Shown here piece after piece: positions 1 through 6,843 of a stretch of DNA of 14,709 nt. The stretch is from contig JBBRMT010000106.1 of assembly GCA_038230695.1 (NCBI GenBank), positions 1 through 14,709 on the forward strand, written 5' to 3'. The notes below the pieces were generated by a model. That model did not search any database, was not told where the DNA came from, and saw only the letters and a list, made by a program, of their open reading frames with translations. Origin of the DNA: QHBQ01 sp038230695. GTDB lineage: Bacteria > Chloroflexota > Chloroflexia > QHBQ01. The position numbers and the translations under genes were made by a program. Each line of letters opens with the position of its first letter. The stretch's first letter is position 1.

Positions 1-625
1 CCTTCTGGAAACCTTGAAAATTGACTCTGATGTAATACGTGATCGGCACGCCGAATAGCTTTTCGACCGTGGCAATGGTCAGGCCCGCGCCACCGCCCGG
101 CTGCTTATAATACTCACCAAACAGGTAGCTGGAGTTAATCTTGTTCAGGCCGTAACCTGGTATATCTACCGCCATGTCGCGGGGGATGCTGAGGAAGGCA
201 ACCGTCTTGCTCACCGGGTCAACGCTGACCAGGATCATGGTGTCGCTGCGACTGGCTTCGATATCGGAGCGTTGGTCAATGCCCAGCAACAGGATGTTGA
301 AGCGACCAGCGCTGCTCAAGTCGGCGCTGGCGGGCAGGGCGGTTAGCGAGGGGATAGGGGTTAGGGTTGGGCCAGCTATCGCCACCTGCCCCCCCGCTTT
401 AGTGGGCGATGGCTGGGCATTGGTCTGCCCTGGGCCAGCAGGCTGGTGTTGGCCTACCACCACGGTTGGCCGCGCTGGCAGGGGGTGATAAATCTTGTCC
501 TCGGCGTTCTTCAGGCTGAGGCCCAGCCAACCCAGCCAGCCTACCGCCACCAACAATACACCGACAACTGCCCACTTCCACCACACCAAGCGGAAACGTC
601 TGGTCCTTACTGAAGGATGCTCCAA
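1..625 (-). CDS. LytR-CpsA-Psr (LCP) family cell-wall protein, partial (C-terminus off the left edge)
   Basis: LCP proteins are membrane-anchored phosphotransferases that attach undecaprenyl-linked glycopolymers to the cell wall; the active domain lies outside the membrane. The visible 208 residues hold a short cytoplasmic start rich in Arg, one membrane helix (about 14-37), a Pro/Thr-rich linker (about 48-108), then the LCP domain beginning FNILLLGID (109-117). Hallmarks are RSDTMILVSVD (126-136), the SIPRD motif (146-150), and LNKINSSYLFG (160-170). The arginines of the RSD and PRD motifs match the pyrophosphate-binding arginines of the family. No ATG or GTG exists between the upstream in-frame TAG and the membrane helix. 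The TTG at 625-623 is chosen because GGAGG sits at 637-633 with a 7-base spacer; a second TTG at 640-638 lacks this. About half of the domain is beyond the window. The family call is secure; the exact polymer substrate is unknown. Confidence 0.9.
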   Translation of the reverse strand, partial: MEHPSVRTRRFRLVWWKWAVVGVLLVAVGWLGWLGLSLKNAEDKIYHPLPARPTVVVGQHQPAGPGQTNAQPSPTKAGGQVAIAGPTLTPIPSLTALPASADLSSAGRFNILLLGIDQRSDIEASRSDTMILVSVDPVSKTVAFLSIPRDMAVDIPGYGLNKINSSYLFGEYYKQPGGGAGLTIATVEKLFGVPITYYIRVNFQGFQK

Positions 626-709
626 TGCTGCGCCTCCCAAGCAGGCAGGCTAATCCAACTCCATCAGCCTGCTCAACCGCTATCCACTGCCTAACCAGAT
701 ACTCCGCAT

Positions 710-739
710 AGTGTAAAGTAAACAGGCAAAGACTGTCAA
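710..739 (-). promoter_or_regulatory. Predicted sigma-70-type promoter of the LCP gene
   Basis: On the minus strand a perfect -35 TTGACA (739-734) is followed after 18 bases by TACACT (715-710, four of six matches to TATAAT). Transcription would start near 703, giving a leader of roughly 78 bases before the TTG start at 625. It lies just downstream of the EamA stop codon (745), so the LCP gene probably has its own transcript even though it follows EamA on the same strand. Predicted from sequence only. Confidence 0.5.
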
Positions 740-744
740 CCCAA

Positions 745-1683
745 TTACCTGCGCCGCCAACTCCACTGGCTGAGACCGGCGCAAGCAACCACCAGCAGAG
801 CGGCGATAAGCGTCGGCAGCGAAACTGCTTCACCGAGCAACAACGCCGCCCACGTCAGGGTCAGCACGGGCTGGATTAGCTGTACCTGGCCGACCCGGGC
901 AACCCCGCCCAGGGCCAACCCGCGATACCAGGCAAAGAAAGCAAGAAACATACTTATAAGCGATATGTAGGCGAAGCCGAGCCAGGCTGAGGCTGATGCA
1001 GCGATCGGCCACGCGCTGATAACGGCGAAAGCGACGGGTAGAACCAGAAATGGCGCGGCAAAGATCAACGCCCAGCAGATCACCCGCCAGCCACCCAGTT
1101 CCCTGGACAGCCTCCCGCCCTCGGCGTAACCAAGCGCCCCCAGCAACACTGCGATGAGCAGCAGGAGGTCATCACCCTGGGGCAACCCCGCCCCTTCACT
1201 GGCAGCAAAGAGCAGCACCGCCGCCACCCCCACCGCGCAACTAACCCAGAACAGGCGCGGCGGACGCTCCTCGGTACGCAACACCGCCATAACTGCCGTG
1301 GCCGCAGGCAACAATCCAACCACCACTGCGCTATGCGCGGCGGGCAGATGGGCAAGAGCCAGCGAGGACAGCAGCGGGAAGCCCACCACCACGCCGAGCG
1401 CAACCAGCGCCAGACCCCGCCAGTGGTGGCGTTCGGGCAATCGCTCGCGCTTGACCCAGAGCAAAATCCCGGCTAGCAGGGCGGCGACCAACGCCCGCCC
1501 CAGCCCCACCACGATGCTACCCAAATCCGGCACGGCAGCGCGGGCAGCGGGTAGGGTCAAACTGAAGCAGACCACGCCGATCAGGCCGAAAATCAGTCCC
1601 TCGGTTCCGTGCCATTCCAATGTAGCACGATCATTTGTCACCCTATCCTTGCTATCAACCTCCTGTGCCAATGCCTTATTCAT
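745..1683 (-). CDS. EamA/DMT-family transporter
   Basis: A 312-residue, strongly hydrophobic protein with about ten membrane helices arranged as two EamA repeats, the usual size and layout of drug/metabolite transporters (RhaT/YdcZ-like exporters of metabolites or amino acids). The first repeat starts at about residue 27 (GLIFGLIGVVCFSLTLPAAR) and the second begins near the LLIAVLLGALGYAEGG segment. The family-typical turn AHSAVVVGLLPAATAVMAVL is present, as is a late helix ending in a basic tail (WSWRRR). The reading frame is open upstream to 1803, but the ATG at 1683 is preferred because GGTGGAG lies just upstream and it overlaps the stop of the preceding PNPOx-like gene by 8 bases (1676-1683), implying translational coupling. 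In many bacteria EamA transporters pair with MocR regulators and PNPOx-like proteins, so export or import of a vitamin B6-related or amino-acid compound is a reasonable inference. Substrate not known. Confidence 0.88.
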   Translation of the reverse strand: MNKALAQEVDSKDRVTNDRATLEWHGTEGLIFGLIGVVCFSLTLPAARAAVPDLGSIVVGLGRALVAALLAGILLWVKRERLPERHHWRGLALVALGVVVGFPLLSSLALAHLPAAHSAVVVGLLPAATAVMAVLRTEERPPRLFWVSCAVGVAAVLLFAASEGAGLPQGDDLLLLIAVLLGALGYAEGGRLSRELGGWRVICWALIFAAPFLVLPVAFAVISAWPIAASASAWLGFAYISLISMFLAFFAWYRGLALGGVARVGQVQLIQPVLTLTWAALLLGEAVSLPTLIAALLVVACAGLSQWSWRRR

Positions 1684-2278
1684 TGCTGGCTCCACCTTGC
1701 TCGACCACCCCGCACGTCCCCGCCGCATCAGGGTCGGCATCAAGCGGCCCCAGCGGACCGCCGCGCCGCGCCTTCGCGCCCCAGCGTTCAATCTGCACCG
1801 CAACCACAGTTGTAGTACGCAGATCCTTCAGGGTGGAAGCCGTGTAGTCGCGCCCTCGCTCCCGCCCGGCAAAGTAGCGCCCAATCATGGCGGTAAACAT
1901 CTGCTCCTTCTCTTCGTCCGAGCTTACCAATTGCCCCCGTCCACTGCAGACCACGCTGCGATAGTTGGCTGAATGGTTAGGGGCGCTGCGCGAATAAACC
2001 AGGCCATCAATCAGGGTGACAGTGACGCAGACAGGCGCACCGCTAGTGAGCAGGCGCAAGGTATGGTTGGCGACCGCGCCATGCAGGTAGAGGCGGTCAG
2101 GGATATGCGGGTCGTAGTGATAGAGGAAGGGTATCACCTGCGGTTCGTCGCCATCGTTGAAGCCGACGTGGGCAACCAGCCCAGCGACGAGGATACTGGC
2201 CGCCTCATCGGGTACGGACCGCTCACTGTGACGGTGAATATGCGATACTTCAGGCATGGAAACTTCAGTCTGGAACAT
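1676..2278 (-). CDS. Pyridoxamine 5'-phosphate oxidase-like FMN-binding protein (Pyridox_ox_2 type)
   Basis: This 200-residue protein matches the split-barrel flavin-binding family related to pyridoxamine-phosphate oxidase. Visible family features are the barrel start ASILVAGLVAHVGF (about 27-40), PFLYHYDPHIPDRLYLHGAV with the FMN-phosphate-contacting HG (about 50-69), the core GAPVCVTVTLIDGLVYSRSA, and NHSANYRSVVCSGRG, which is very typical of this subgroup. The last ~30 residues are a Gly/Pro/Asp-rich tail of no known role. The start at 2278 has AGAGGAG with a 6-base spacer. It forms an operon with the EamA transporter and is divergent from the MocR regulator, 181 bases away. Members of this subgroup bind flavin or haem and often have unproven enzymatic activity, so 'oxidase' should not be taken literally. 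The family call is firm, the function is not. Confidence 0.9.
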   Translation of the reverse strand: MFQTEVSMPEVSHIHRHSERSVPDEAASILVAGLVAHVGFNDGDEPQVIPFLYHYDPHIPDRLYLHGAVANHTLRLLTSGAPVCVTVTLIDGLVYSRSAPNHSANYRSVVCSGRGQLVSSDEEKEQMFTAMIGRYFAGRERGRDYTASTLKDLRTTTVVAVQIERWGAKARRGGPLGPLDADPDAAGTCGVVEQGGASNE

Positions 2279-2320
2279 AATGCGCTCCTCTCGCTTTTTA
2301 TAGGAGTTACACAGTTCGGT

Positions 2321-2374
2321 AGGGCGAACAATGCTTCGCCTCTACATATATACTGCATAACCTATCTGATTTGG
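2321..2374 (+). repeat. Diverged 54-bp dispersed repeat, copy A (hairpin-bearing)
   Basis: Begins AGGGCGAAC and ends GATTTGG. Aligned without gaps to the reverse complement of 3956-4009 it agrees at about 39 of 54 positions, with AGGGCGAAC, ATACTGC, TAACC and GATTTGG conserved at identical spacing. It contains a 6-bp hairpin, GGCGAA (2323-2328) with TTCGCC (2335-2340) around a 6-base loop, inside a longer imperfect palindrome flanked by GTAG/CTAC. It lies in the leader or promoter region of the PNPOx-like operon. Resembles the hairpin-type dispersed repeats found between genes in many bacteria. Confidence 0.6.
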
Positions 2375-2391
2375 CTAATACTAACCGCCGC

Positions 2392-2437
2392 TTGGTATGC
2401 ACACAAGCGCCATTTTGCGGTAAAATTGGCATACCAA
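2392..2437. promoter_or_regulatory. Predicted MocR operator: 9-bp inverted repeat around the MocR promoter
   Basis: TTGGTATGC (2392-2400) is perfectly inverted as GCATACCAA (2429-2437), with a 28-base spacer. Between and partly under the arms lies a plausible promoter for the regulator: -35 TGCACA (2398-2403), 17-base spacer, -10 TAAAAT (2421-2426). The left arm overlaps the -35 and the right arm covers the expected start point near 2433. MocR/PdxR proteins bind paired sites in divergent promoters, so autoregulation plus control of the divergent operon is inferred. Confidence 0.55.
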
Positions 2438-2459
2438 TATTTCAGTCGGAGGTAACATT

Positions 2460-3953
2460 ATGGCAAAGAGCGCATCCACACTGCCCTCACCGATCTTCAG
2501 CAGCATCAGCGCCGCTGCCGACATCCCGCTGCACCGCCAGCTATACCAGGCAATTCGCAGCGCCATCCTAAGTGGGCAGTTGCGGGCAGGCCAGCGTCTG
2601 CCGTCCAGCCGCCAGCTTGCCACCGAGCTTACCGTCTCACGCAGCACGATAGTGGGAGCATACGACCAACTGCTAGCTGAGGGCTATGTGGAAAGCAAGG
2701 CGGGCGCAGGCACTTGCGTGGTACACACCTTGCCCGATGATGCGTTGACCGCCGCGCCCGTAGAGCATCATTCACCATCATCGCATGGGGAACGCCGCCT
2801 CTCTGTGCGGGGCAGTCGCATCGCCGCGACCATGAATGGGGCGCAGCCCAGCGACCGACTACGCGCCTTCCAGGGCGGGATGCCCGCGCTCGATGCCTTC
2901 CCCATCAAGCTATGGAGCGGGCTGTTGGCGCGGCGATGGGCGCAGCCGCCACTGCAATTGCTGGCAGGGGCTTGCACGGCGGGCTATCAGCCGCTCCGCG
3001 AGGCGATCGCCGCTTACCTACGCACGGCGAGGGGAGTGCGCTGCGAAGCGGAGCAGGTGATTGTCACCGCCGGGGCGCAGCAGGGGCTTGACCTGGCCGC
3101 TCGCATCCTGACCGACCCTGGCGACCGCGTGCTGGTCGAGGATCCGGGTTATCTGGGGGCGCGTAGCGCATTTATCGCCGCCGGGGCAGAGCTAACCCCG
3201 ATGCCGGTGGATGATGATGGCCTGAATGTAGAGGCTTGCGTGGCGCAAGGAGCAGGGGCGCGGCTGATCTACGTCTGCCCCTCACACCAGTACCCGCTAG
3301 GCGTGACCATGAGCCTGACCCGACGACTGGCCCTGCTCGACTGGGCCAACCGCGAGGGGGTGTGGATCATCGAGGACGACTATGATAGCGAATATCGCTA
3401 TGCCAGCCGTCCCCTGGCTGCGCTGCAAGGGCTGGATCATAGTGGCCGGGTGATCTACATGGGAACCTTCACCAAGGTGATGTTCCCATCGCTGCGCCTC
3501 GGTTATCTGGTAGCTCCGCCCGATCTGGTGGACACTTTCGTGGCCGCCCGCGCCCTCGCTGACCGCCATTCCGCCCTGCCTGAACAGGCGGCGTTGGCCG
3601 ACTTCATCAGCGAGGGCCACTTTGCCCGCCACATTCGGCGGATGCGGGCGTTGTACGCCACTCGCCAGGCGGTGTTGGTGGAAGCGGCCCAGCGTGAGTT
3701 GGCTGACTGGCTTGAGGTGGAACCCGCCGAGGCGGGGATGCACCTGCTCGGCTGGCTGCCCGCCGGGGTAAGCGATACCCAGGTGTCTCGGCTGGCCGCC
3801 AGGAGGGGAATTACCGCAGCGCCACTATCGGCGTATCGGCTCATACCAGGTGGGCGCGGAGCGCTGGTACTGGGCTATGCAGGCGTGGACGAGTGGAAGA
3901 TACGGGCGGCGGTGAAGGAGTTGGGCCACGCGCTCCGCGAGTACCCCGGCTAA
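2460..3953 (+). CDS. MocR-family transcriptional regulator (GntR helix-turn-helix + PLP-binding aminotransferase-like domain)
   Basis: A 497-residue regulator with the classic MocR fusion. Residues about 22-88 form a GntR winged helix (IPLHRQLYQAIRSAILSGQL, then RLPSSRQLATELTVSRSTI). A linker follows to about 130, then a fold-type I aminotransferase-like domain. PLP-site features are AGAQQGLDLAARIL (about 204-217), the SHQYPLG turn (about 275-281), EDDYDSEYRY (305-314), and GTFTK with the expected Schiff-base lysine Lys339, followed by FPSLRLGYL. All are kept, so PLP binding is expected; in known MocR proteins this senses PLP, GABA or similar amines. The ATG at 2460 has GGAGGT with a 6-base spacer. 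It is divergent from the PNPOx-like/EamA operon, its probable target. GabR and PdxR are relatives, but the target set here fits neither exactly, so no symbol is given. Confidence 0.95.
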   Translation: MAKSASTLPSPIFSSISAAADIPLHRQLYQAIRSAILSGQLRAGQRLPSSRQLATELTVSRSTIVGAYDQLLAEGYVESKAGAGTCVVHTLPDDALTAAPVEHHSPSSHGERRLSVRGSRIAATMNGAQPSDRLRAFQGGMPALDAFPIKLWSGLLARRWAQPPLQLLAGACTAGYQPLREAIAAYLRTARGVRCEAEQVIVTAGAQQGLDLAARILTDPGDRVLVEDPGYLGARSAFIAAGAELTPMPVDDDGLNVEACVAQGAGARLIYVCPSHQYPLGVTMSLTRRLALLDWANREGVWIIEDDYDSEYRYASRPLAALQGLDHSGRVIYMGTFTKVMFPSLRLGYLVAPPDLVDTFVAARALADRHSALPEQAALADFISEGHFARHIRRMRALYATRQAVLVEAAQRELADWLEVEPAEAGMHLLGWLPAGVSDTQVSRLAARRGITAAPLSAYRLIPGGRGALVLGYAGVDEWKIRAAVKELGHALREYPG

Positions 3954-3955
3954 TA

Positions 3956-4009
3956 CCAAATCCATCTGGTTACGCAGTATATCGGTTGGGGCTAACAACG
4001 GTTCGCCCT
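3956..4009 (-). repeat. Diverged 54-bp dispersed repeat, copy B (inverted relative to copy A)
   Basis: Reverse complement of the repeat described at 2321-2374, about 72% identical by hand alignment. It starts 3 bases after the MocR stop codon. Its palindromic part (GGGGCTAAC 3988-3996 and GTTCGCCCT 4001-4009, loop of 4) keeps the ability to form a hairpin, with two mismatches, so in the MocR transcript it could also serve as a 3' end structure. No T-run follows. Confidence 0.6.
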
Positions 4010-4067
4010 GGGTCGAATATACTGTGCGACCAAACATACCTGGTATAAGGCAGCCTGCCTCATCTCT

Positions 4068-4439
4068 TCACCAGCCAACCTGGAACTCCACCGCCAGCGG
4101 GCGACTCAGCATCGCGCCCAGCAACTCGGCCAGCGGCGCAGCGTAGCTGGCGGCGTGAGCGGCGGAACTGCCAAGCGGCGGTGAGGAAAGCACCAGCCGA
4201 TCAGCCTCGACTCCAATCAGGCGCACGTGCTGTAGCCACAGCTTCGCCCCACTGCTGGCGGCGGCCAGGAGTTCATCCTTTGCCGCCTGCCAGACCGCCT
4301 GTTCGCTGCCGCTCGGCGAAGGCGTTAGGTTCGGCGGCACGGTTGCTGATGCCTCTACCAGCCCTACAGATGGCTCAGGAGGCGAGAATGGCACATCAGT
4401 AGAATCAGCGATCAACCGCCGCCATTGTGGCTGGGGCAT
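4068..4439 (-). CDS. Short protein with DnaA N-terminal-like domain; possible remnant of a larger gene
   Basis: From an ATG at 4439 (AGGA seven bases upstream) this frame gives 123 residues, overlapping the end of the aldo/keto reductase gene by 35 bases. Residues about 12-48 are a Pro/Ser/Thr-rich linker. Residues about 50-121 have the pattern of the DnaA N-terminal domain: a Trp-led helix (VWQAAKDELL), then LWLQHVRLIGVEADRLVLSS, a helical stretch (YAAPLAELLGAML) and a final strand (LAVEFQV). In Chloroflexota such a domain is often found at the C-terminus of helix-turn-helix proteins after a linker. The visible piece could therefore be the 3' end of such a gene, cut off when the reductase gene arrived. 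A genuine small translationally coupled gene is the alternative. The domain match is by eye only and moderate. Confidence 0.45.
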   Translation of the reverse strand: MPQPQWRRLIADSTDVPFSPPEPSVGLVEASATVPPNLTPSPSGSEQAVWQAAKDELLAAASSGAKLWLQHVRLIGVEADRLVLSSPPLGSSAAHAASYAAPLAELLGAMLSRPLAVEFQVGW

Positions 4440-5400
4440 AGCGCGGTCCTGAGACCTTCTCTGGGGCCAAGGCATCATCAAGCGCCTGTATCTCGGATGG
4501 CGTGAGCTGGACACCCGCAGCCGCGACATTCTCCTCAAGGTATTTGCGCCGCTTGGTGCCAGGGATTGGCACAATATCCTTGCCATTCTGCAACAGCCAG
4601 GCAATCGCGACCTGCCCAGGCTTCGCCTGCTTAACCTCAGCAATATCGCGTACCACCTGCGCCGCCCCCATATTAGCGTCGAAGTTCCCCCCCTGGTAGC
4701 GCGGGTCGTTGCGGCGGAAATCGCCTTCGGGGTAATTCTCGGCCCGCTTGACCTCGCCAGTCAAGAAGCCACGACCTAGCGGAGCAAAGGCTACCAGGCC
4801 GATGCCAAGTTCACGTAGCAGCGGGATTATATCAGCTTCCAGATTCCGCTCCCACAGCGAGTATTCGCTCTGCAGCGCGGTAACGGGATGGACGGCATGG
4901 GCGCGGCGGATGTTGGCAACACCAGCCTCAGAGAGACCAAAGTAGCGTACCTTTCCCTCCCTAACCAGGTCACCTACCGTGCCAGCCACATCCTCGATTG
5001 GCACGGCGGGGTCAACGCGGTGCTGATAGAGCAGGTCAATGTAGTCGGTGCCGAGCCGCCGCAGTGAAGCTTCCACCACCTCACGGATATGCCCAGGGTG
5101 GCTATCTCTTTCGGCACCTACCATCTTGCCATCCCTGATCAGAAAGCCAAACTTCGTAGCGATGGTCACCTGTTCGCGGCGGCCCTTGAACGCCTTGCCA
5201 AGTAGCTCCTCATTGGTGAAGGGGCCGTATGCCTCAGCTGTGTCGAAGAAGTTACAGCCCAATTCGATGGCGCGGTGCAGTGTGGCGATCGACTCCGCCT
5301 CATTCGCGGGGCCGTAAGACTGGCTCATGCCCATGCAGCCCAGGCCGATGGCCGAGACTTCAAGCCCCTGGCTACCAAGTTTACGTTTGCTCAATGTCAC
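4405..5400 (-). CDS. Aldo/keto reductase (AKR13-like)
   Basis: Cytosolic NADPH-dependent reductase of aldehydes or ketones with a (beta/alpha)8 barrel; 331 residues is normal for the family. The N-terminus RKLGSQGLEVSAIGLGCMGM is typical. The catalytic tetrad is complete: Asp53 and Tyr58 in FFDTAEAYGP, Lys83 in IATKFGF, and His127 in IDLLYQHRVD. The late segment GQVAIAWLLQNG followed by IPGTKRRKYLEENVAAAG is the NADP-binding end. The start is the GTG at 5400 (AGAGGA upstream), which overlaps the TGA of the upstream decarboxylase-like frame as GTGA, indicating translational coupling with that gene before it decayed. Physiological substrate unknown; relatives reduce a broad range of carbonyls or detoxify electrophiles. 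Confidence 0.95.
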   Translation of the reverse strand: MTLSKRKLGSQGLEVSAIGLGCMGMSQSYGPANEAESIATLHRAIELGCNFFDTAEAYGPFTNEELLGKAFKGRREQVTIATKFGFLIRDGKMVGAERDSHPGHIREVVEASLRRLGTDYIDLLYQHRVDPAVPIEDVAGTVGDLVREGKVRYFGLSEAGVANIRRAHAVHPVTALQSEYSLWERNLEADIIPLLRELGIGLVAFAPLGRGFLTGEVKRAENYPEGDFRRNDPRYQGGNFDANMGAAQVVRDIAEVKQAKPGQVAIAWLLQNGKDIVPIPGTKRRKYLEENVAAAGVQLTPSEIQALDDALAPEKVSGPRYAPATMAAVDR

Positions 5401-5736
5401 AGTTGTTGTCCTCTTTCTAAGCTAATAACTTGATTGCTTTCGTCAAATACGCGCTCGGCAATAGTTACCGCCGTATTGGCGGTCGGCCAACCAGCATAGA
5501 AAGCCAGATGGGTGATCACCTCAATCAGCTCGTCACGGCTGACCCTATTGTCGAGTGCGCGTTGCAAATGAAAAAGTAGCTCGTTTGTGCGGTAGAGCGC
5601 AATTAGAGTGGCGATCGTAATCAAGCTTCGATCGCGCTTGGACAGCCCGGGCCATTCCTATACCCCCCAAACAGGACCACTCTGTGTAATCGGCAAGCGC
5701 GGGGGCAATGCCACCAAAGGGCTTGCGAGCAACTGT
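5397..5736 (-). pseudogene. Carboxymuconolactone decarboxylase (CMD/AhpD-like) family gene, broken 5' part
   Basis: The 3' part is an intact CMD core: LSKRDRSLITIATLIALYRT, then ELLFHLQRALDNRVSRDELI and EVITHLAFYAGWPTANTAV, ending in a helix and the stop at 5399-5397. Family members run to about 130 residues or more, but going upstream in this frame a TAG is met at 5660-5658, eleven codons before the LITIATL segment, with no good start. Matching family sequence continues in other frames: VVLFGG in a second frame near 5678-5663, and ARKPFGGIAPALADYTE in a third frame near 5730-5680. Two frame changes, one at or near the C6 run at 5663-5668 and one near 5680, thus disrupt the gene. A short product from the TTG at 5624 is formally possible but would lack the first helices. 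The canonical AhpD CxxC is absent in the visible part. It was probably an operon partner of the aldo/keto reductase. Confidence 0.7.
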
Positions 5737-6258
5737 TAGCCACCTTCTGGTTAGCCGCTCACGCTTTTTGTTATGCAGAAATCGTCACCTCTCGGAGATA
5801 TGTACCTTACGCTTGCTGAAGATGTATCCCAGCGCCGTTCTTCAAGCAAAGGCAACCAGCTGGCAATCATTGTGTTATACTTATCATGATGCCCTCGATT
5901 AGCGGATAAATATGACAGGTGCTACTCAGCGGGCGACTATGTTGTTATGCAGACGAACCGATAGCCAGTATTAAAAGGTAGGATACCACATTGGTAGGTA
6001 TGCGCTTAACAGTGAAAGGAAGGTCAGGAACTAGAATAAGTTAGCAGGTTCATGTACAATCTCAGTGATTGACCTGTCGGAACTAAGCGCACTGGCCGCC
6101 CAGTTGGGAACGTTGATCAGCAACTCAGCAAGCGTAGATCAGCAGCCACTCATCGCCCTGGAGCAGAGTGTACATTACCCGATCAGCAGCACCCTCGGTT
6201 TGTGAACTGAGGCATAGCTGGGCTGAGAGTAGGACGCGGTGATCAGGTCGAATATGGC
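5737..6258. other. Gene-poor interval
   Basis: About 520 bases without a convincing gene. The only protein-like frame is a 46-codon stretch from a GTG at 6065 to a TGA at 6205 on the plus strand, rich in Leu, Ser and Ala (begins IDLSELSALAAQLGTLI). It has no clear ribosome binding site and no recognised family, and could be a remnant. A 64-codon plus-strand frame at 5708-5902 is basic and Cys/Leu-rich and overlaps the decayed CMD gene; it is judged non-coding. No tRNA-like fold, repeat array or transposase trace was seen. Confidence 0.5.
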
Positions 6259-6624
6259 TCACCCAGCGTGATGTGCCACCAGCTCAAGCAATTCTGCAAT
6301 ATCGAATGGCTTATGCAAGTAGCTATCAGCGCACAACTCTGCCGCTTTGCGCTTCAGGTTACCATCAGCCGACATCAGAATTATCGGCAAGTTCCTGGTT
6401 TCTGCTCCTGCCTTGATTATTCGGCAGCAGGTGTGGCCGTCCATCACTGGCATCATCAGGTCGAGCAGCACCAGGTGATGAGGATGTTGAGACAGCAAAT
6501 CCAGCGCTTCAACGCCGTTGGTTGCAGTGGTGGTCAGATAGCCTTCATCCTCCAACATCATCTTGACCATGACCAGGATGCTAGGTTCATCGTCAACTAT
6601 CAGAATGTACTTTGTTTCGGGCAT
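6259..6624 (-). CDS. Stand-alone response regulator receiver (CheY-like)
   Basis: A 121-residue protein that is a single REC domain without an output domain. The acidic pair Asp11-Asp12 sits in ILIVDDEPS; the phospho-acceptor is Asp55 in LVLLDLMMPVMDG; Ser86 in IILMSAD takes the conserved Ser/Thr place; Lys105-Pro106 are in YLHKPFD. All residues for phosphorylation and switching are kept, so it should receive phosphate from a histidine kinase and act by protein contact. The ATG at 6624 has AAAGGA with a 5-base spacer. It is divergent from the MCP-like transducer (219 bases between the starts). No histidine kinase, CheA or CheW is in the window, so the cognate kinase is elsewhere. It could serve chemotaxis, twitching or gliding control, or a phosphorelay; the sequence alone does not decide. 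Confidence 0.95.
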   Translation of the reverse strand: MPETKYILIVDDEPSILVMVKMMLEDEGYLTTTATNGVEALDLLSQHPHHLVLLDLMMPVMDGHTCCRIIKAGAETRNLPIILMSADGNLKRKAAELCADSYLHKPFDIAELLELVAHHAG

Positions 6625-6770
6625 AGTAATCCTTTATCAGCTAATTTCCAGGCTGTGATGTAAGGAAACCATAATAGGCAGGATGTAGTAAGGTGGAGTA
6701 AATTAGTTGGAAGCAAGAACGAGGCCACAACAATGGTGGGAGGGCGGACAGCCGGTAGAGCAGATGGCTC

Positions 6771-6776
6771 TATAAT
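6771..6776 (+). promoter_or_regulatory. Possible -10 element for the MCP-like gene
   Basis: TATAAT 68 bases before the ATG at 6844, a perfect -10 match, but no good -35 lies 16-18 bases upstream (the best nearby is GACAGC). It would give a leader of about 60 bases. Weak evidence, offered because it is the best candidate in the 219-base divergent interval. Confidence 0.3.
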
Positions 6777-6843
6777 TGCTATATAGCTGACAAGTCAATT
6801 GGGAACCAGAGGTTTCAACCCAGAGAGGCAGGCATAAGTACCT

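Noticed and set aside
399..833. Minus-strand 144-codon frame
   Set aside because: Overlaps the LCP and EamA genes out of frame; both of those have clear family motifs.
1684..1803. Longer EamA start at 1803
   Set aside because: Would add 40 basic residues within the preceding coding sequence; the 1683 ATG has a ribosome binding site and the usual short overlap.
1154..1972. Long plus-strand open frame of 272 codons
   Set aside because: Antisense to the EamA and PNPOx-like genes; Ser/Thr/Arg/Pro-rich shadow of high-GC coding DNA with no domain.
4068..6624. Genomic island with integrase or insertion sequence
   Set aside because: No transposase, integrase, tRNA target or direct repeats were found; only gene decay is visible.
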